Position numbers and translations under genes: made by a program
Notes under the pieces: model-generated
The model's input: the letters and a program-made list of their open reading frames with translations, nothing else
The model's database searches: none
Told to the model about the DNA's origin: nothing
Assembly (NCBI GenBank): GCA_900766165.1
Contig: CAAFUK010000048.1
Span: 1-8,923 of the forward strand
DNA length: 8,923 nucleotides
Origin: an uncultured Collinsella sp.
GTDB taxonomy: Bacteria; Actinomycetota; Coriobacteriia; Coriobacteriales; Coriobacteriaceae
Reading direction: 5' to 3'
Shown here: positions 1 to 6,797 of the stretch, in pieces
How the letters are laid out: every line of letters begins with the position of its first letter
Position numbering within the stretch: the first letter of the stretch is position 1

Positions 1-22
1 CTACACGACGCTCTTCCGATCT
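1..22. other. Illumina adapter remnant (sequencing artefact)
   Basis: The first 22 bases end in GCTCTTCCGATCT and match the 3' end of the standard Illumina TruSeq universal adapter, known from memory. It points into the contig exactly as an untrimmed adapter joined to a library insert would. Genuine sequence therefore begins at 23. On the minus strand the remnant translates to the familiar artefact tails RSEERRV or DRKSVV, depending on frame. It has no biological meaning and should be trimmed. Confidence 0.97.
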
Positions 23-631
23 GATGACGATGGCGCCCGAGACCAGCACGACCAGGCCCGAGCCCAGGTCGCCCATGGCAACGACGGCCAAAAACGGAAT
101 GGACAGCATGCCGCAGAGCTTGACGTAGTCGCGAACGATATCGATGCGGCCGTTATACTGCGAGCCAAGCGTAGCAATAAAGAAGATGGTGATGAGCTTG
201 GCAAGCTCAACCGGCTGGAATGTCAAGCCGATACCGGGAATCTTGATCCAGCCCGTCATGCCCAGACCGCCCGTATAGGACAGACCCGGAATCTTGGGCG
301 AGAAGATCACGATCAGGTCGATGACGAGCAACGCCGTCGAGAAATTGGAAATACCGCGAAGGTCGGTACGCCAGACCAGCACCGCCAGCACCGCCCCGAT
401 GCCAATTCCCAGCAGATGGCGTGAGAACGAAGCATCGGCCTTAAACTGCGAAGCCGACCAGATAATGATGGCACCGTAGGCGACGAGCGCCACTGTGGCC
501 ACGAGCACACCGATATGCACCTTTTGGCGAAACGTGCCGCGCGAGGCCGAAAGTTGCTTGTTGACGCGGTCCAGGCTGCTGCGAGAGCCGGTCTTGGTTG
601 AACGGAACAGATCCGCCGGAGAAAAATCCAT
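23..631 (-). CDS. rodA: RodA, SEDS-family peptidoglycan glycosyltransferase (partial, 3' end missing)
   Basis: RodA is the integral membrane enzyme that polymerises lipid II into glycan strands in the elongasome, paired with PBP2. The ATG at 631 follows GGAGG at 637-641 with 5 bases between; the Shine-Dalgarno overlaps the mrdA stop codon, so the two are translationally close. 203 codons remain. Visible are a cytoplasmic N-terminus of about 37 residues, hydrophobic segments near 38-58, 69-86, 96-110, 153-166 and 172-187, and the SEDS signature GWIKIPGIGLTFQPVELAK at 137-155 (usual form FQPSE). GDLGSG at 187-192 corresponds to the usual PDLGT. The family's catalytic aspartate lies later and is off the window; full-length RodA is usually 370-420 residues. 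The frame stays open through the adapter, giving a false RSEERRV tail. The operon position directly after mrdA supports RodA rather than FtsW. Confidence 0.93.
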
Positions 632-636
632 CGCAA

Positions 637-641
637 CCTCC
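637..641 (-). promoter_or_regulatory. Ribosome binding site of rodA overlapping the mrdA stop
   Basis: Minus-strand GGAGG lies 5 bases before the rodA ATG at 631, and its first base is the last base of the mrdA TAG (641-643). This fixes the rodA start and suggests that ribosomes ending mrdA feed rodA initiation. Confidence 0.8.
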
Positions 642-2710
642 TATCGAACCGAAGAATCGCCCGAGGCCGAAGAGGTATCGGGCTCGTCATAAATCACGCC
701 GAGCACGTCGCGCACGACATGCATCGCGGTATCCGAACCACCGCCGCCCTGCTCCAGGACAGTAGCGATGACATACTTGGGATCATCGGCCGGTGCATAG
801 GCGCAGAACCACGCGTATTCGTCCTCGCCGCTTTTCTCGCCCGTGCCCGACTTGCCGTACACCTGCGGCGTCAGGGTGCAAAAGTGAGCCGCCAGGGACG
901 TCGATGCCGTGTAAATCACGTCGTGCATGCCGTTGCGAACAAGAGTCAAATCCGAATCGCTGTTGATCTTGGCCTCCAGGCGCTTCTTCTTGCCCTTGCC
1001 GTTGTACTTATAGGCATCGCCGTCGCCATCGCGCGACACGGCAGACAAAAACACGTGAGGCACGTACTGTTTGCCGCCGTTGGCAAGACCCATATAGGCG
1101 CACGCCATCTGCAGGGGCGTCACCAGGATGTCGCCTTGGCCGATGGCAATGTTGGTCATATCGCCGGCATTCCACTTGCGGTCCTCGGCAGAGGCGTCGG
1201 TAAAGTACGACTCTTTCCACTCGGCATCGGGAATACGGCCCGCGCCCTCACTCGGCAGATCGATACCGCAGGTCTTGCCTAGACCCCAGCGACGAAAGAC
1301 CTCCTGCAGACCCTCGGGATGTTGCTCGTCATAAAAGAACGCCTTGCCCATGTCGTAGAAGACAGGGTCGCACGAGTTGGCGATTCCCGACTGCAGCGTC
1401 ATGGTGCCGTGGCCGGAATGCAGCCAGCAGTACTTGCCCCACGACTTGCCCAGACCCGTCCAATAACCCGTGCAGTTGGTCGTCTGCCCCGACGTGTAGG
1501 TTCCAAACTCAAGACCGGCCAGCGCCGAGAGCGGTTTGATGGTCGAGGCCGACATGTACTGTCCGCTAATGGCGCGGTTGAGCAGCGGGTGCGAACCCTT
1601 GTCATCATTGAGCTCGGTCCACACGTCATTTGAGACGCCGCCGATAAAGACGGACGGATCGAACTTGGGCTGGCTCGCCATGCCCAGGATCTCGCCATTG
1701 TTGGGATCGAGACACACCACAGCGCCGTTGCCGGCATTGCTGTAGCCAGTGGTCTTGGCAAGCTCGATAGCGCTCGCCAGTGCCGTCTCACAGGCCTGTT
1801 GGATCTTAAGGTCGAGCGTGAGCTTAATGTCGGAGCCGGCCTTCGCGGGCACGGCGCCGGCCTGACCGGTCACATTGCCCGAGGCATCGACCTTGACGGT
1901 CTGCTCGCCACGAATACCTTGCAGCAGGTTTTCGTAGTAGCTCTCAACGCCCGCCTGGCCCACGATATCGCCCGACTGGTACGTAATCTTACCAGCAGAA
2001 GCATCATCATCGCCAGAGGTTTTCTTATTCTGGGCCTCGAGCTGCTCGGAGGTAATGGTGCCGGTATAGCCTAAGATATGGCATGCCGTCTCGCCGTATG
2101 GATACTGGCGTTCGGTACGCTCGGCAATCTTGACGCCCGGGAACTCGCCGGCGTGTTCCTTGATATAGGCAACCGTGGAGCGACGGACGTCCGTCGCGAT
2201 GGTATGCAGGCTCTGAGCGCCCTCTGTATTGTCCTGAATATTGCGAAGGACCGCCACATAAGGCATTCCAAGCACGTTGGCAAGATGGCGAACCAGAACC
2301 TCATCCTCGGCAAGGTCGCGGTAGGCCACGACAGCAAGTGAGGGACGGTTCTGGACAAGCGCCACGCCATTGCGGTCGAGGATGCGGCCGCGCACAGCGG
2401 GTGTGGTAACGGTGCGAGTCTGATTACTATTGGCCTGTTTCTCGTAATAGTCCGACGAAACCATCTGCATGCCCCACAGCTTAACGGCAAGCGCCGCAAA
2501 CATCGCGCCCACGCCTGCGGTGAGGATGGAGAAGCGGCCCTTAAAGGCGGTCGCTGCGGTATTGCCCTCGCCCTCGGTGGCGCGCGGGGCCGTTCCATGC
2601 TGCGTGTCGTAGGTAAAACGGGAATCGCCACGACGCATAATGACCAGTGCGACCACAATGGCCACGACTAGCACGATACCGGCGATAATAACCGTCATCT
2701 GGGAAGACAT
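641..2710 (-). CDS. mrdA: Penicillin-binding protein 2 (class B transpeptidase, elongasome)
   Basis: This is the D,D-transpeptidase that cross-links side-wall peptidoglycan together with RodA; the product has 689 residues. The ATG at 2710 follows GGAGG with 7 bases between. The PBP dimerisation domain runs from about 103 to 295 and contains RGRILDRNG at 107-115. The transpeptidase domain follows, from about 325 to 670, with the active-site serine in STIK (S389, K392), the second motif SCD (446-448; E. coli PBP2 has SAD) and KSGT at 620-623. All three catalytic motifs are intact. Oddly there are two N-terminal hydrophobic helices, 5-25 and about 59-80, separated by a basic and polar linker; most PBP2 proteins have one. 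The C-terminus (675-689) is short and serine/aspartate-rich, with no PASTA domain. It lies 13 bases after mreD and 9 bases before rodA, in the canonical mre-mrd order. It is a predicted target of beta-lactams. Confidence 0.95.
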   Translation of the reverse strand: MSSQMTVIIAGIVLVVAIVVALVIMRRGDSRFTYDTQHGTAPRATEGEGNTAATAFKGRFSILTAGVGAMFAALAVKLWGMQMVSSDYYEKQANSNQTRTVTTPAVRGRILDRNGVALVQNRPSLAVVAYRDLAEDEVLVRHLANVLGMPYVAVLRNIQDNTEGAQSLHTIATDVRRSTVAYIKEHAGEFPGVKIAERTERQYPYGETACHILGYTGTITSEQLEAQNKKTSGDDDASAGKITYQSGDIVGQAGVESYYENLLQGIRGEQTVKVDASGNVTGQAGAVPAKAGSDIKLTLDLKIQQACETALASAIELAKTTGYSNAGNGAVVCLDPNNGEILGMASQPKFDPSVFIGGVSNDVWTELNDDKGSHPLLNRAISGQYMSASTIKPLSALAGLEFGTYTSGQTTNCTGYWTGLGKSWGKYCWLHSGHGTMTLQSGIANSCDPVFYDMGKAFFYDEQHPEGLQEVFRRWGLGKTCGIDLPSEGAGRIPDAEWKESYFTDASAEDRKWNAGDMTNIAIGQGDILVTPLQMACAYMGLANGGKQYVPHVFLSAVSRDGDGDAYKYNGKGKKKRLEAKINSDSDLTLVRNGMHDVIYTASTSLAAHFCTLTPQVYGKSGTGEKSGEDEYAWFCAYAPADDPKYVIATVLEQGGGGSDTAMHVVRDVLGVIYDEPDTSSASGDSSVR

Positions 2711-2723
2711 CTACGAGCCTCCC

Positions 2724-3290
2724 CTATTTGAGTTTGCGAGTCTTGGGCTTAAAGCGCATACCCGTCTGACGACCGCCGCGTGCGGAGAATCCGTAACCGG
2801 ACTGCGGCACGACGCCGGACATCAAAAACGGAATGGCGACCAGGCCCGTCAGGATCGAAGACGGCAGGGCGTGGCCAAAGATCGCCACGACAAAGCTCGT
2901 CTCCAGACCCATGAACAGCAAGATGATGCTGTAGACAACGTTAACGATAAGCGCGAAGACACCTACGGTGACGCCGCGCGCGCTCGGAGTGCCGCCTGTC
3001 TGACCGGCAGCGCTATGCACCAGGGCAAAGCTACCAACCGTCAGCAGCAGCGACATGACGCCCACCGGCACGGCTGCCGAAAGGTCATAAAACAGGCCGC
3101 TGCAAAAACCGCAGACGACGGCACGCGTGGGATCGCCCGAGAACGCGCTCAGGCACACCAGGATAATCATAAAGTTGACGCGACCGCCCGCGATGGAGAT
3201 CTGCGGGGCCAAGCCTGCCTGCAGCAGCACGCAGACGATGGCGGCAATCGCAAAGACGCGGGAGCCAGCCCCCTGCTCGTGAAGATCCAT
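2724..3290 (-). CDS. mreD: Rod shape-determining protein MreD
   Basis: MreD is a polytopic inner-membrane subunit of the elongasome that works with MreC. From the chosen start the product has 188 residues with about five or six hydrophobic segments (near 12-29, 37-50, 56-70, 75-93, 106-128 and 131-158). The family pattern GFCSGLFYDL at 61-70 follows the second, and the very basic C-terminal tail (171-188) is probably cytoplasmic. Two ATGs are possible: 3296 and 3290 (ATG TCC ATG). The GGAGG at 3298-3302 is only 1 base from the first but 7 bases from the second, so 3290 is preferred. Sequence identity of MreD is low in general, so the call rests on hydrophobicity, the motif and the position between mreC and mrdA. 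Confidence 0.9.
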   Translation of the reverse strand: MDLHEQGAGSRVFAIAAIVCVLLQAGLAPQISIAGGRVNFMIILVCLSAFSGDPTRAVVCGFCSGLFYDLSAAVPVGVMSLLLTVGSFALVHSAAGQTGGTPSARGVTVGVFALIVNVVYSIILLFMGLETSFVVAIFGHALPSSILTGLVAIPFLMSGVVPQSGYGFSARGGRQTGMRFKPKTRKLK

Positions 3291-3297
3291 GGACATG

Positions 3298-3302
3298 CCT
3301 CC
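3298..3302 (-). promoter_or_regulatory. Ribosome binding site deciding the mreD start
   Basis: Minus-strand GGAGG is 1 base before the upstream ATG (3296) and 7 bases before the next in-frame ATG (3290). Normal spacing favours 3290, which shortens MreD by two residues. The site begins 1 base after the mreC stop codon (3303-3305). Confidence 0.7.
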
Positions 3303-4301
3303 CTATTCGCTCGAACCGGAGTCGGTCGTCTCGGACGTGTCGGAACTATCATCCGAACTCTCATCCTTGGTCTTGGTCGCAGCATCACGCGACGTGCCCT
3401 GCGGCGTGCTGTTGGCGGTGCTCACGTCCTCGTCCGAAGCAGACAGCACGTCGGTCAGCGAGGTAATGACGAGCACTTCCTCGTTGTTCTCGGCCGTTGT
3501 CTGAGCGCGCACAACAATGGTGTAATACACGTCGTTGGCAGACTTCTCCACCGAGGACACGGTACCGAGCGGCAAGCCCTTGGGGAACACACCGCCGATG
3601 CCCGAGGTCACGATGATGTCGCCCACCTTGACGTCGGAGTCGACACTCACGTACTCAAGGCGCAGCGTACCGTCAGCCTGACCCTGCAGCATGCCCTGGG
3701 CGCGCGTGTCCTGCACCATGGCGGACACGCCCGAGTTCTCGTCGCCAATCAGGCGCACGGTCGACGTCTTGGCCGAGACCTCGATAATCTGGCCGATAAC
3801 ACCGGCCGAGCTCGTCACGGGCATGTTGATGGAAAGCCCGTCGGCAGAACCCTTATCGATGGTGACCGTTGAGGTCCAGGCATCGCCCGAGGCGCCAACG
3901 ATACGGGCCGCGGTCGACTTGAGGTTGTAGGTGGACTGCAAACCGACCAAACCCTCCAAGCGCTCGGCGGTCTTTTGAGCCTCGGAGAGCTCAGCAACCT
4001 TAGAGGTCAGTTCCTCGTTTTGCTTCTTAAGCTCGTCAAGCGTGTCCTGCGACGCCGTAAGGTTAGAGAACACGTTGCCGATCGCATTGAAGGGAGCCGC
4101 CACGGCCGAACCCACAAAGCGCACCGGCGAGGTAATCGTCGTTACGCCCGAACGCACGGCATGAATCGGCCCGGCCTCACCCTCACGAATATAAAACGTG
4201 AGCAGCAACACCGAAATCAGGCTGAAAACAATCAACGGGCGCATACCCGTTGATTGTCGCTTGGTATTCAGATTTGTGGAGAAACCCGAAGATCGTGCCA
4301 A
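3303..4301 (-). CDS. mreC: Rod shape-determining protein MreC
   Basis: MreC is the bitopic elongasome protein whose extracytoplasmic part binds and activates PBP2. The start is a TTG at 4301 with AAAAGGTGG at 4309-4317, 7 bases upstream; the first in-frame ATG (codon 20) has no Shine-Dalgarno and would leave almost no cytoplasmic tail. The 332-residue product has a basic N-terminus, one transmembrane helix (about 22-38), a coiled coil (about 84-118, rich in K/E/L) and the double beta-barrel MreC core (about 130-282). The core includes the family signature TSGIGGVFPKGLPLGTV at 232-248. A 46-residue acidic, serine/threonine-rich tail (287-332) follows the core and is likely disordered. Codons 15-25 contain a perfect 12-bp inverted repeat. 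The gene starts 21 bases after mreB. Confidence 0.94.
   Translation of the reverse strand: MARSSGFSTNLNTKRQSTGMRPLIVFSLISVLLLTFYIREGEAGPIHAVRSGVTTITSPVRFVGSAVAAPFNAIGNVFSNLTASQDTLDELKKQNEELTSKVAELSEAQKTAERLEGLVGLQSTYNLKSTAARIVGASGDAWTSTVTIDKGSADGLSINMPVTSSAGVIGQIIEVSAKTSTVRLIGDENSGVSAMVQDTRAQGMLQGQADGTLRLEYVSVDSDVKVGDIIVTSGIGGVFPKGLPLGTVSSVEKSANDVYYTIVVRAQTTAENNEEVLVITSLTDVLSASDEDVSTANSTPQGTSRDAATKTKDESSDDSSDTSETTDSGSSE
4228..4257 (-). repeat. Perfect 12-bp inverted repeat (hairpin) inside the 5' end of mreC
   Basis: The arms ACAATCAACGGG (4228-4239) and CCCGTTGATTGT (4246-4257) are exact reverse complements with a 6-base loop at 4240-4245. In minus-strand mRNA the hairpin covers mreC codons 15-25, and the loop contains the in-frame ATG of Met20. 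TTTTC follows the 3' arm in the transcript. It could be an mRNA stability, translation or attenuation element; the sequence shows only that the pairing is possible. Confidence 0.8.
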
Positions 4302-4322
4302 ATGGAATCCACCTTTTGGAAA

Positions 4323-5366
4323 TTAAGCATTGGTCTGGACGAAGCCGCCATCAAACGCATTGGCCTCGAGCACGCGGGCACAGCCGTTAACGACGTTATC
4401 GAGTGCCGTGGGGCTGACGTTGACCGAAACGCCGGTCTCATCACGCAGGCGCACGTCGAGACCGCGCAGCAGCGCGCCGCCACCGGTCAGCAATATGCCA
4501 TAGTACATAAGGTCCGAGGCAAGATCGGGAGGCGTAGCGTCGAGCGCGTCCTTGACGGCCTTGGCCATCTCGTCGAGCGGCTTGTTGAGCGCGCGACGAA
4601 TCTCCTCGCTCTCGATGCGCACGGTCTTAGGCAGACCGGTGATCACGTCGCGGCCGTTGACCTCGACGTCGAGCTCATCCTTGAGCGGCACGGCGGAGCC
4701 GACCTTGATCTTAATGTCCTCTGCCGTGCGCTCGCCGATGGCCAGGTTGTAGGCATCGCGAACGTGCGTAAGGATAGCCTGGTCGAACTCGTCGCCGGCA
4801 ATACGGATGGACTGCGAAACGACGATGCCGCCCATAGCGATAACGGCAACCTCGGTGGTACCGCCGCCGATGTCGATGACCATGGAGCCGGTGGGCTCCT
4901 CGACGGGCAGGTCGGCGCCGATAGCGGCGGCCATGGGCTCCTCGATCAGGTAGGCCTGGCGAGCGCCGGCTTGGATCGTGGCCTCAAAGACGGCACGCTT
5001 CTCGACCGACGTGACGCCGGAAGGAACGCAGACGACAACGCGCGGACGCGGGGTCCACGGATAGCGCTTCTCGGACGCCTTGTCGATAAAGTAGCGAAGC
5101 ATGGCCTCGGTAACATCGAAGTCGGCGATGACGCCGTCCTTCAGGGGACGAACGGCCACGATGTTGCCGGGCGTACGGCCGAGCATGCGCTTTGCCTCGA
5201 TACCGACCGCCAGGATGCGCTCGTCGTTCTTGTCGATGGCGACAACAGAGGGCTCGCGAATGACGATGCCCTTGCCGCGCACGGAGACAAGCGTATTTGC
5301 GGTGCCGAGGTCGATGGCAAGATCGCCCGCATAGCTACCGAAGAACATATCCATCAAAGAAAACAA
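4323..5366 (-). CDS. mreB: Rod shape-determining protein MreB (bacterial actin)
   Basis: MreB is the cytoplasmic actin homologue that polymerises on the inner membrane and orients the elongasome. The 347-residue product has the usual family length and all nucleotide-binding elements: phosphate-1 loop IDLGTANT (18-25), connect-1 around PLKDGVIADF (74-83), the IEEP stretch with the catalytic glutamate region (141-144), phosphate-2 VIDIGGGTTEV (163-173) and the adenosine motif LTGGGALLRG (293-302). The start is a TTG at 5366 with AGGAG at 5372-5376, 5 bases upstream. An ATG four codons later (5354) would be 17 bases from that site and is less likely. The N-terminus MFSLMDMFFG is hydrophobic and could help membrane attachment. 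It is the first gene of the mreBCD-mrdA-rodA cluster, preceded by a 115-base gap with a hairpin. Confidence 0.97.
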   Translation of the reverse strand: MFSLMDMFFGSYAGDLAIDLGTANTLVSVRGKGIVIREPSVVAIDKNDERILAVGIEAKRMLGRTPGNIVAVRPLKDGVIADFDVTEAMLRYFIDKASEKRYPWTPRPRVVVCVPSGVTSVEKRAVFEATIQAGARQAYLIEEPMAAAIGADLPVEEPTGSMVIDIGGGTTEVAVIAMGGIVVSQSIRIAGDEFDQAILTHVRDAYNLAIGERTAEDIKIKVGSAVPLKDELDVEVNGRDVITGLPKTVRIESEEIRRALNKPLDEMAKAVKDALDATPPDLASDLMYYGILLTGGGALLRGLDVRLRDETGVSVNVSPTALDNVVNGCARVLEANAFDGGFVQTNA

Positions 5367-5402
5367 CGCAACTCCTGATGTGTTGGATGATTGCTGGAAA
5401 AC

Positions 5403-5422
5403 TACTAGCTCATCATACTAGC
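5403..5422 (-). repeat. Tandem 7-bp repeat upstream of mreB
   Basis: TACTAGC occurs at 5403-5409 and again at 5416-5422, a 13-base period with TCATCA between. It lies between the intergenic hairpin and the mreB ribosome binding site. The minus-strand TATGAT at 5412-5417 within it resembles a -10 box, but I find no convincing -35 at 16-18 bases, so a promoter is only possible. A regulator-binding site is equally speculative. Confidence 0.4.
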
Positions 5423-5426
5423 GCAA

Positions 5427-5459
5427 GCCCGGCACCTCACTTGCGGTGAAGCACCGGGC
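5427..5459 (-). terminator. Intergenic RNA hairpin between the TPR gene and mreB (terminator or leader structure)
   Basis: The arms 5427-5440 and 5446-5459 flank a 5-base loop. In minus-strand RNA all 14 pairs form (GCCCGGUGCUUCAC against GUGAGGUGCCGGGC), three of them G-U wobbles. In plus-strand RNA the same three positions are C-A mismatches, so the element is shaped for minus-strand transcripts. It starts 22 bases after the TPR stop codon and ends 60 bases before the mreB start. The bases after the stem are TTGCGC, a poor U-tract, so it may be a weak terminator, a processing or stability stem, or a leader structure of mreB. Confidence 0.6.
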
Positions 5460-5481
5460 AAAGCTAAATCCCATAAGGTCA

Positions 5482-6786
5482 CTACTGGTTGTCAGCAGCC
5501 GAGAAATCCATATCGAGCGAGGAAACGGCCCAGCCGATATGGTTGTCGGAGCGCACGAATTTGACGGTGTACTCCCGCTCGCCGCCCTTGGACAGCGATG
5601 CCTTCACCTTGGCGGTCGTCTCGGTCATGGACTGATCCATGCCCTCGACGGACACGGTGGCACCCTGCGGAATCGAGGAGATGATCATCGACTTGGCGTC
5701 CTCGGGCAGGCTCGAGGCCAGGCAAGACTCGGCCTTTGCGGTGTCACCGTCGCCAGCAGCCTGGAACAGATCGGTAACGACAGACTCCTGAGACGGGAAG
5801 CCAAAGCCGCGCGTGTAGGCAAAGCCCAGACCGCCCGCGGCGATCAAAATGAGCAGAAGCAGCACGATGAAGACTTTGAGACCCATGTGGCGGTGGCGAC
5901 GACGGACCTTGGCCTGCTTACGATCCTGACGGTCCTGCTGGACCATCTCGGACTCGGACAGTGTAAAGAAGCCGGTGTCCGAGGGATCGGGCATAAACTG
6001 GCCGGTCGCGCCCGTAGGATCGAGAGGATCGACGGCGGGAGCGTCCATCGCGGGCGCCGGAGCCGTGGCCATAGCCGTCTGGGCAGACAGCGCGGCAAGC
6101 GAATCGTGCACGCGGGCAAGCTCATCGGCCTGCTCGGAGGTGAGCTGGTAGATGCCATCGGCAGTAGCGGCGTTAAAGGCGTCGAGTGCGTCGGAGGGAC
6201 GGCCGGCGGCAGAAAGCGCCTGGCCCATGCCGGCGTTGAGCGCGCGCGTGTCGTCGCGAGGGCCGGCAAAGTCGATAGCCGTGCGGTAGGTCTCCACGGC
6301 ATCCGCCGGACGGCCAAGCTTAATGAAGCAACGACCGAGCTCGCCGAGTGCGGCGGCAGGAGCCGGATTGGCGCCGTCGATGGCGGCCTGACGGAAGGCA
6401 GTACCCGCATTGGCATAGTCGCCCGACTGGAACAGCGCGTTACCCAGGCCCAGATAGGCCTTGAACGGCGTGGCATAGGAAGCATCCTGCGTAGCAGCAG
6501 AGAACGCCTGGGCGGCCGTCGTGTAGTCGCCCACGGCGGCGAGCGCCTTGCCGCGGTTGGTGAGCAGCGCGCCGCGCTTGCCGTAGGTGCCGTCGTTGAG
6601 GGCGGCGGCATAGGCCTCGGCGGCCTCGGCATACATGCCCAGGTGCATCAAGGCGTTGCCACGAAGGTGATCGGCCTCGCCCATAATCTCATCGGGAGTC
6701 TTTGCCGCCCCAAGCATCTGGGCTGCAGCGGAAAAATCACCCGCGCGGTAAGCGGCGCGGCCCTGTTGGATCAGCTGGCTATTCAA
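5482..6786 (-). CDS. TPR-repeat single-pass membrane protein with an extracytoplasmic NTF2-like domain
   Basis: This protein has no name I recognise. The start is a TTG at 6786 with AAAGGGG 6 bases upstream; the product has 434 residues. Residues 4-209 form about six tetratricopeptide-like helical pairs, clearest at 38-66, 73-99, 107-137, 144-171 and 180-209, a cytoplasmic protein-binding scaffold. A proline/alanine/aspartate-rich linker (about 238-275) leads to a basic stretch (289-300, RKQAKVRRRHRH) and one transmembrane helix (about 303-325), giving N-in, C-out topology. The last 105 residues resemble the NTF2-like/DUF4878 pattern in outline (a GDGDTAKAESCL helix, then strands ending in GWAVSSLDMDF), judged by eye. 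It begins 11 bases after the cyclophilin gene, so the two are likely co-transcribed. A role as an envelope adaptor near the elongasome is inference from position. Confidence 0.85.
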   Translation of the reverse strand: MNSQLIQQGRAAYRAGDFSAAAQMLGAAKTPDEIMGEADHLRGNALMHLGMYAEAAEAYAAALNDGTYGKRGALLTNRGKALAAVGDYTTAAQAFSAATQDASYATPFKAYLGLGNALFQSGDYANAGTAFRQAAIDGANPAPAAALGELGRCFIKLGRPADAVETYRTAIDFAGPRDDTRALNAGMGQALSAAGRPSDALDAFNAATADGIYQLTSEQADELARVHDSLAALSAQTAMATAPAPAMDAPAVDPLDPTGATGQFMPDPSDTGFFTLSESEMVQQDRQDRKQAKVRRRHRHMGLKVFIVLLLLILIAAGGLGFAYTRGFGFPSQESVVTDLFQAAGDGDTAKAESCLASSLPEDAKSMIISSIPQGATVSVEGMDQSMTETTAKVKASLSKGGEREYTVKFVRSDNHIGWAVSSLDMDFSAADNQ

Positions 6787-6797
6787 GGAAGTCCCCT

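Noticed and set aside
1..210. Minus-strand 69-codon frame ending in DRKSVV
   Set aside because: Its stop codon and tail come from the adapter, and it is out of frame with rodA.
2640..3872. Long plus-strand open frame of 410 codons opposite mreD and mreC
   Set aside because: It lies antisense to mreD and much of mreC, its translation is low-complexity His/Arg/Gly/Asp-rich without domains, and such shadows are common in GC-rich DNA.
4242..4244. Internal ATG (codon 20) as the mreC start
   Set aside because: It has no Shine-Dalgarno, lies in the loop of the hairpin, and would remove nearly all of the cytoplasmic N-terminus; the TTG at 4301 has a well-spaced site.
4254..5378. Plus-strand open frame of 374 codons opposite mreB
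   Set aside because: MreB on the minus strand is unambiguous; the antisense translation is a GC-bias shadow.
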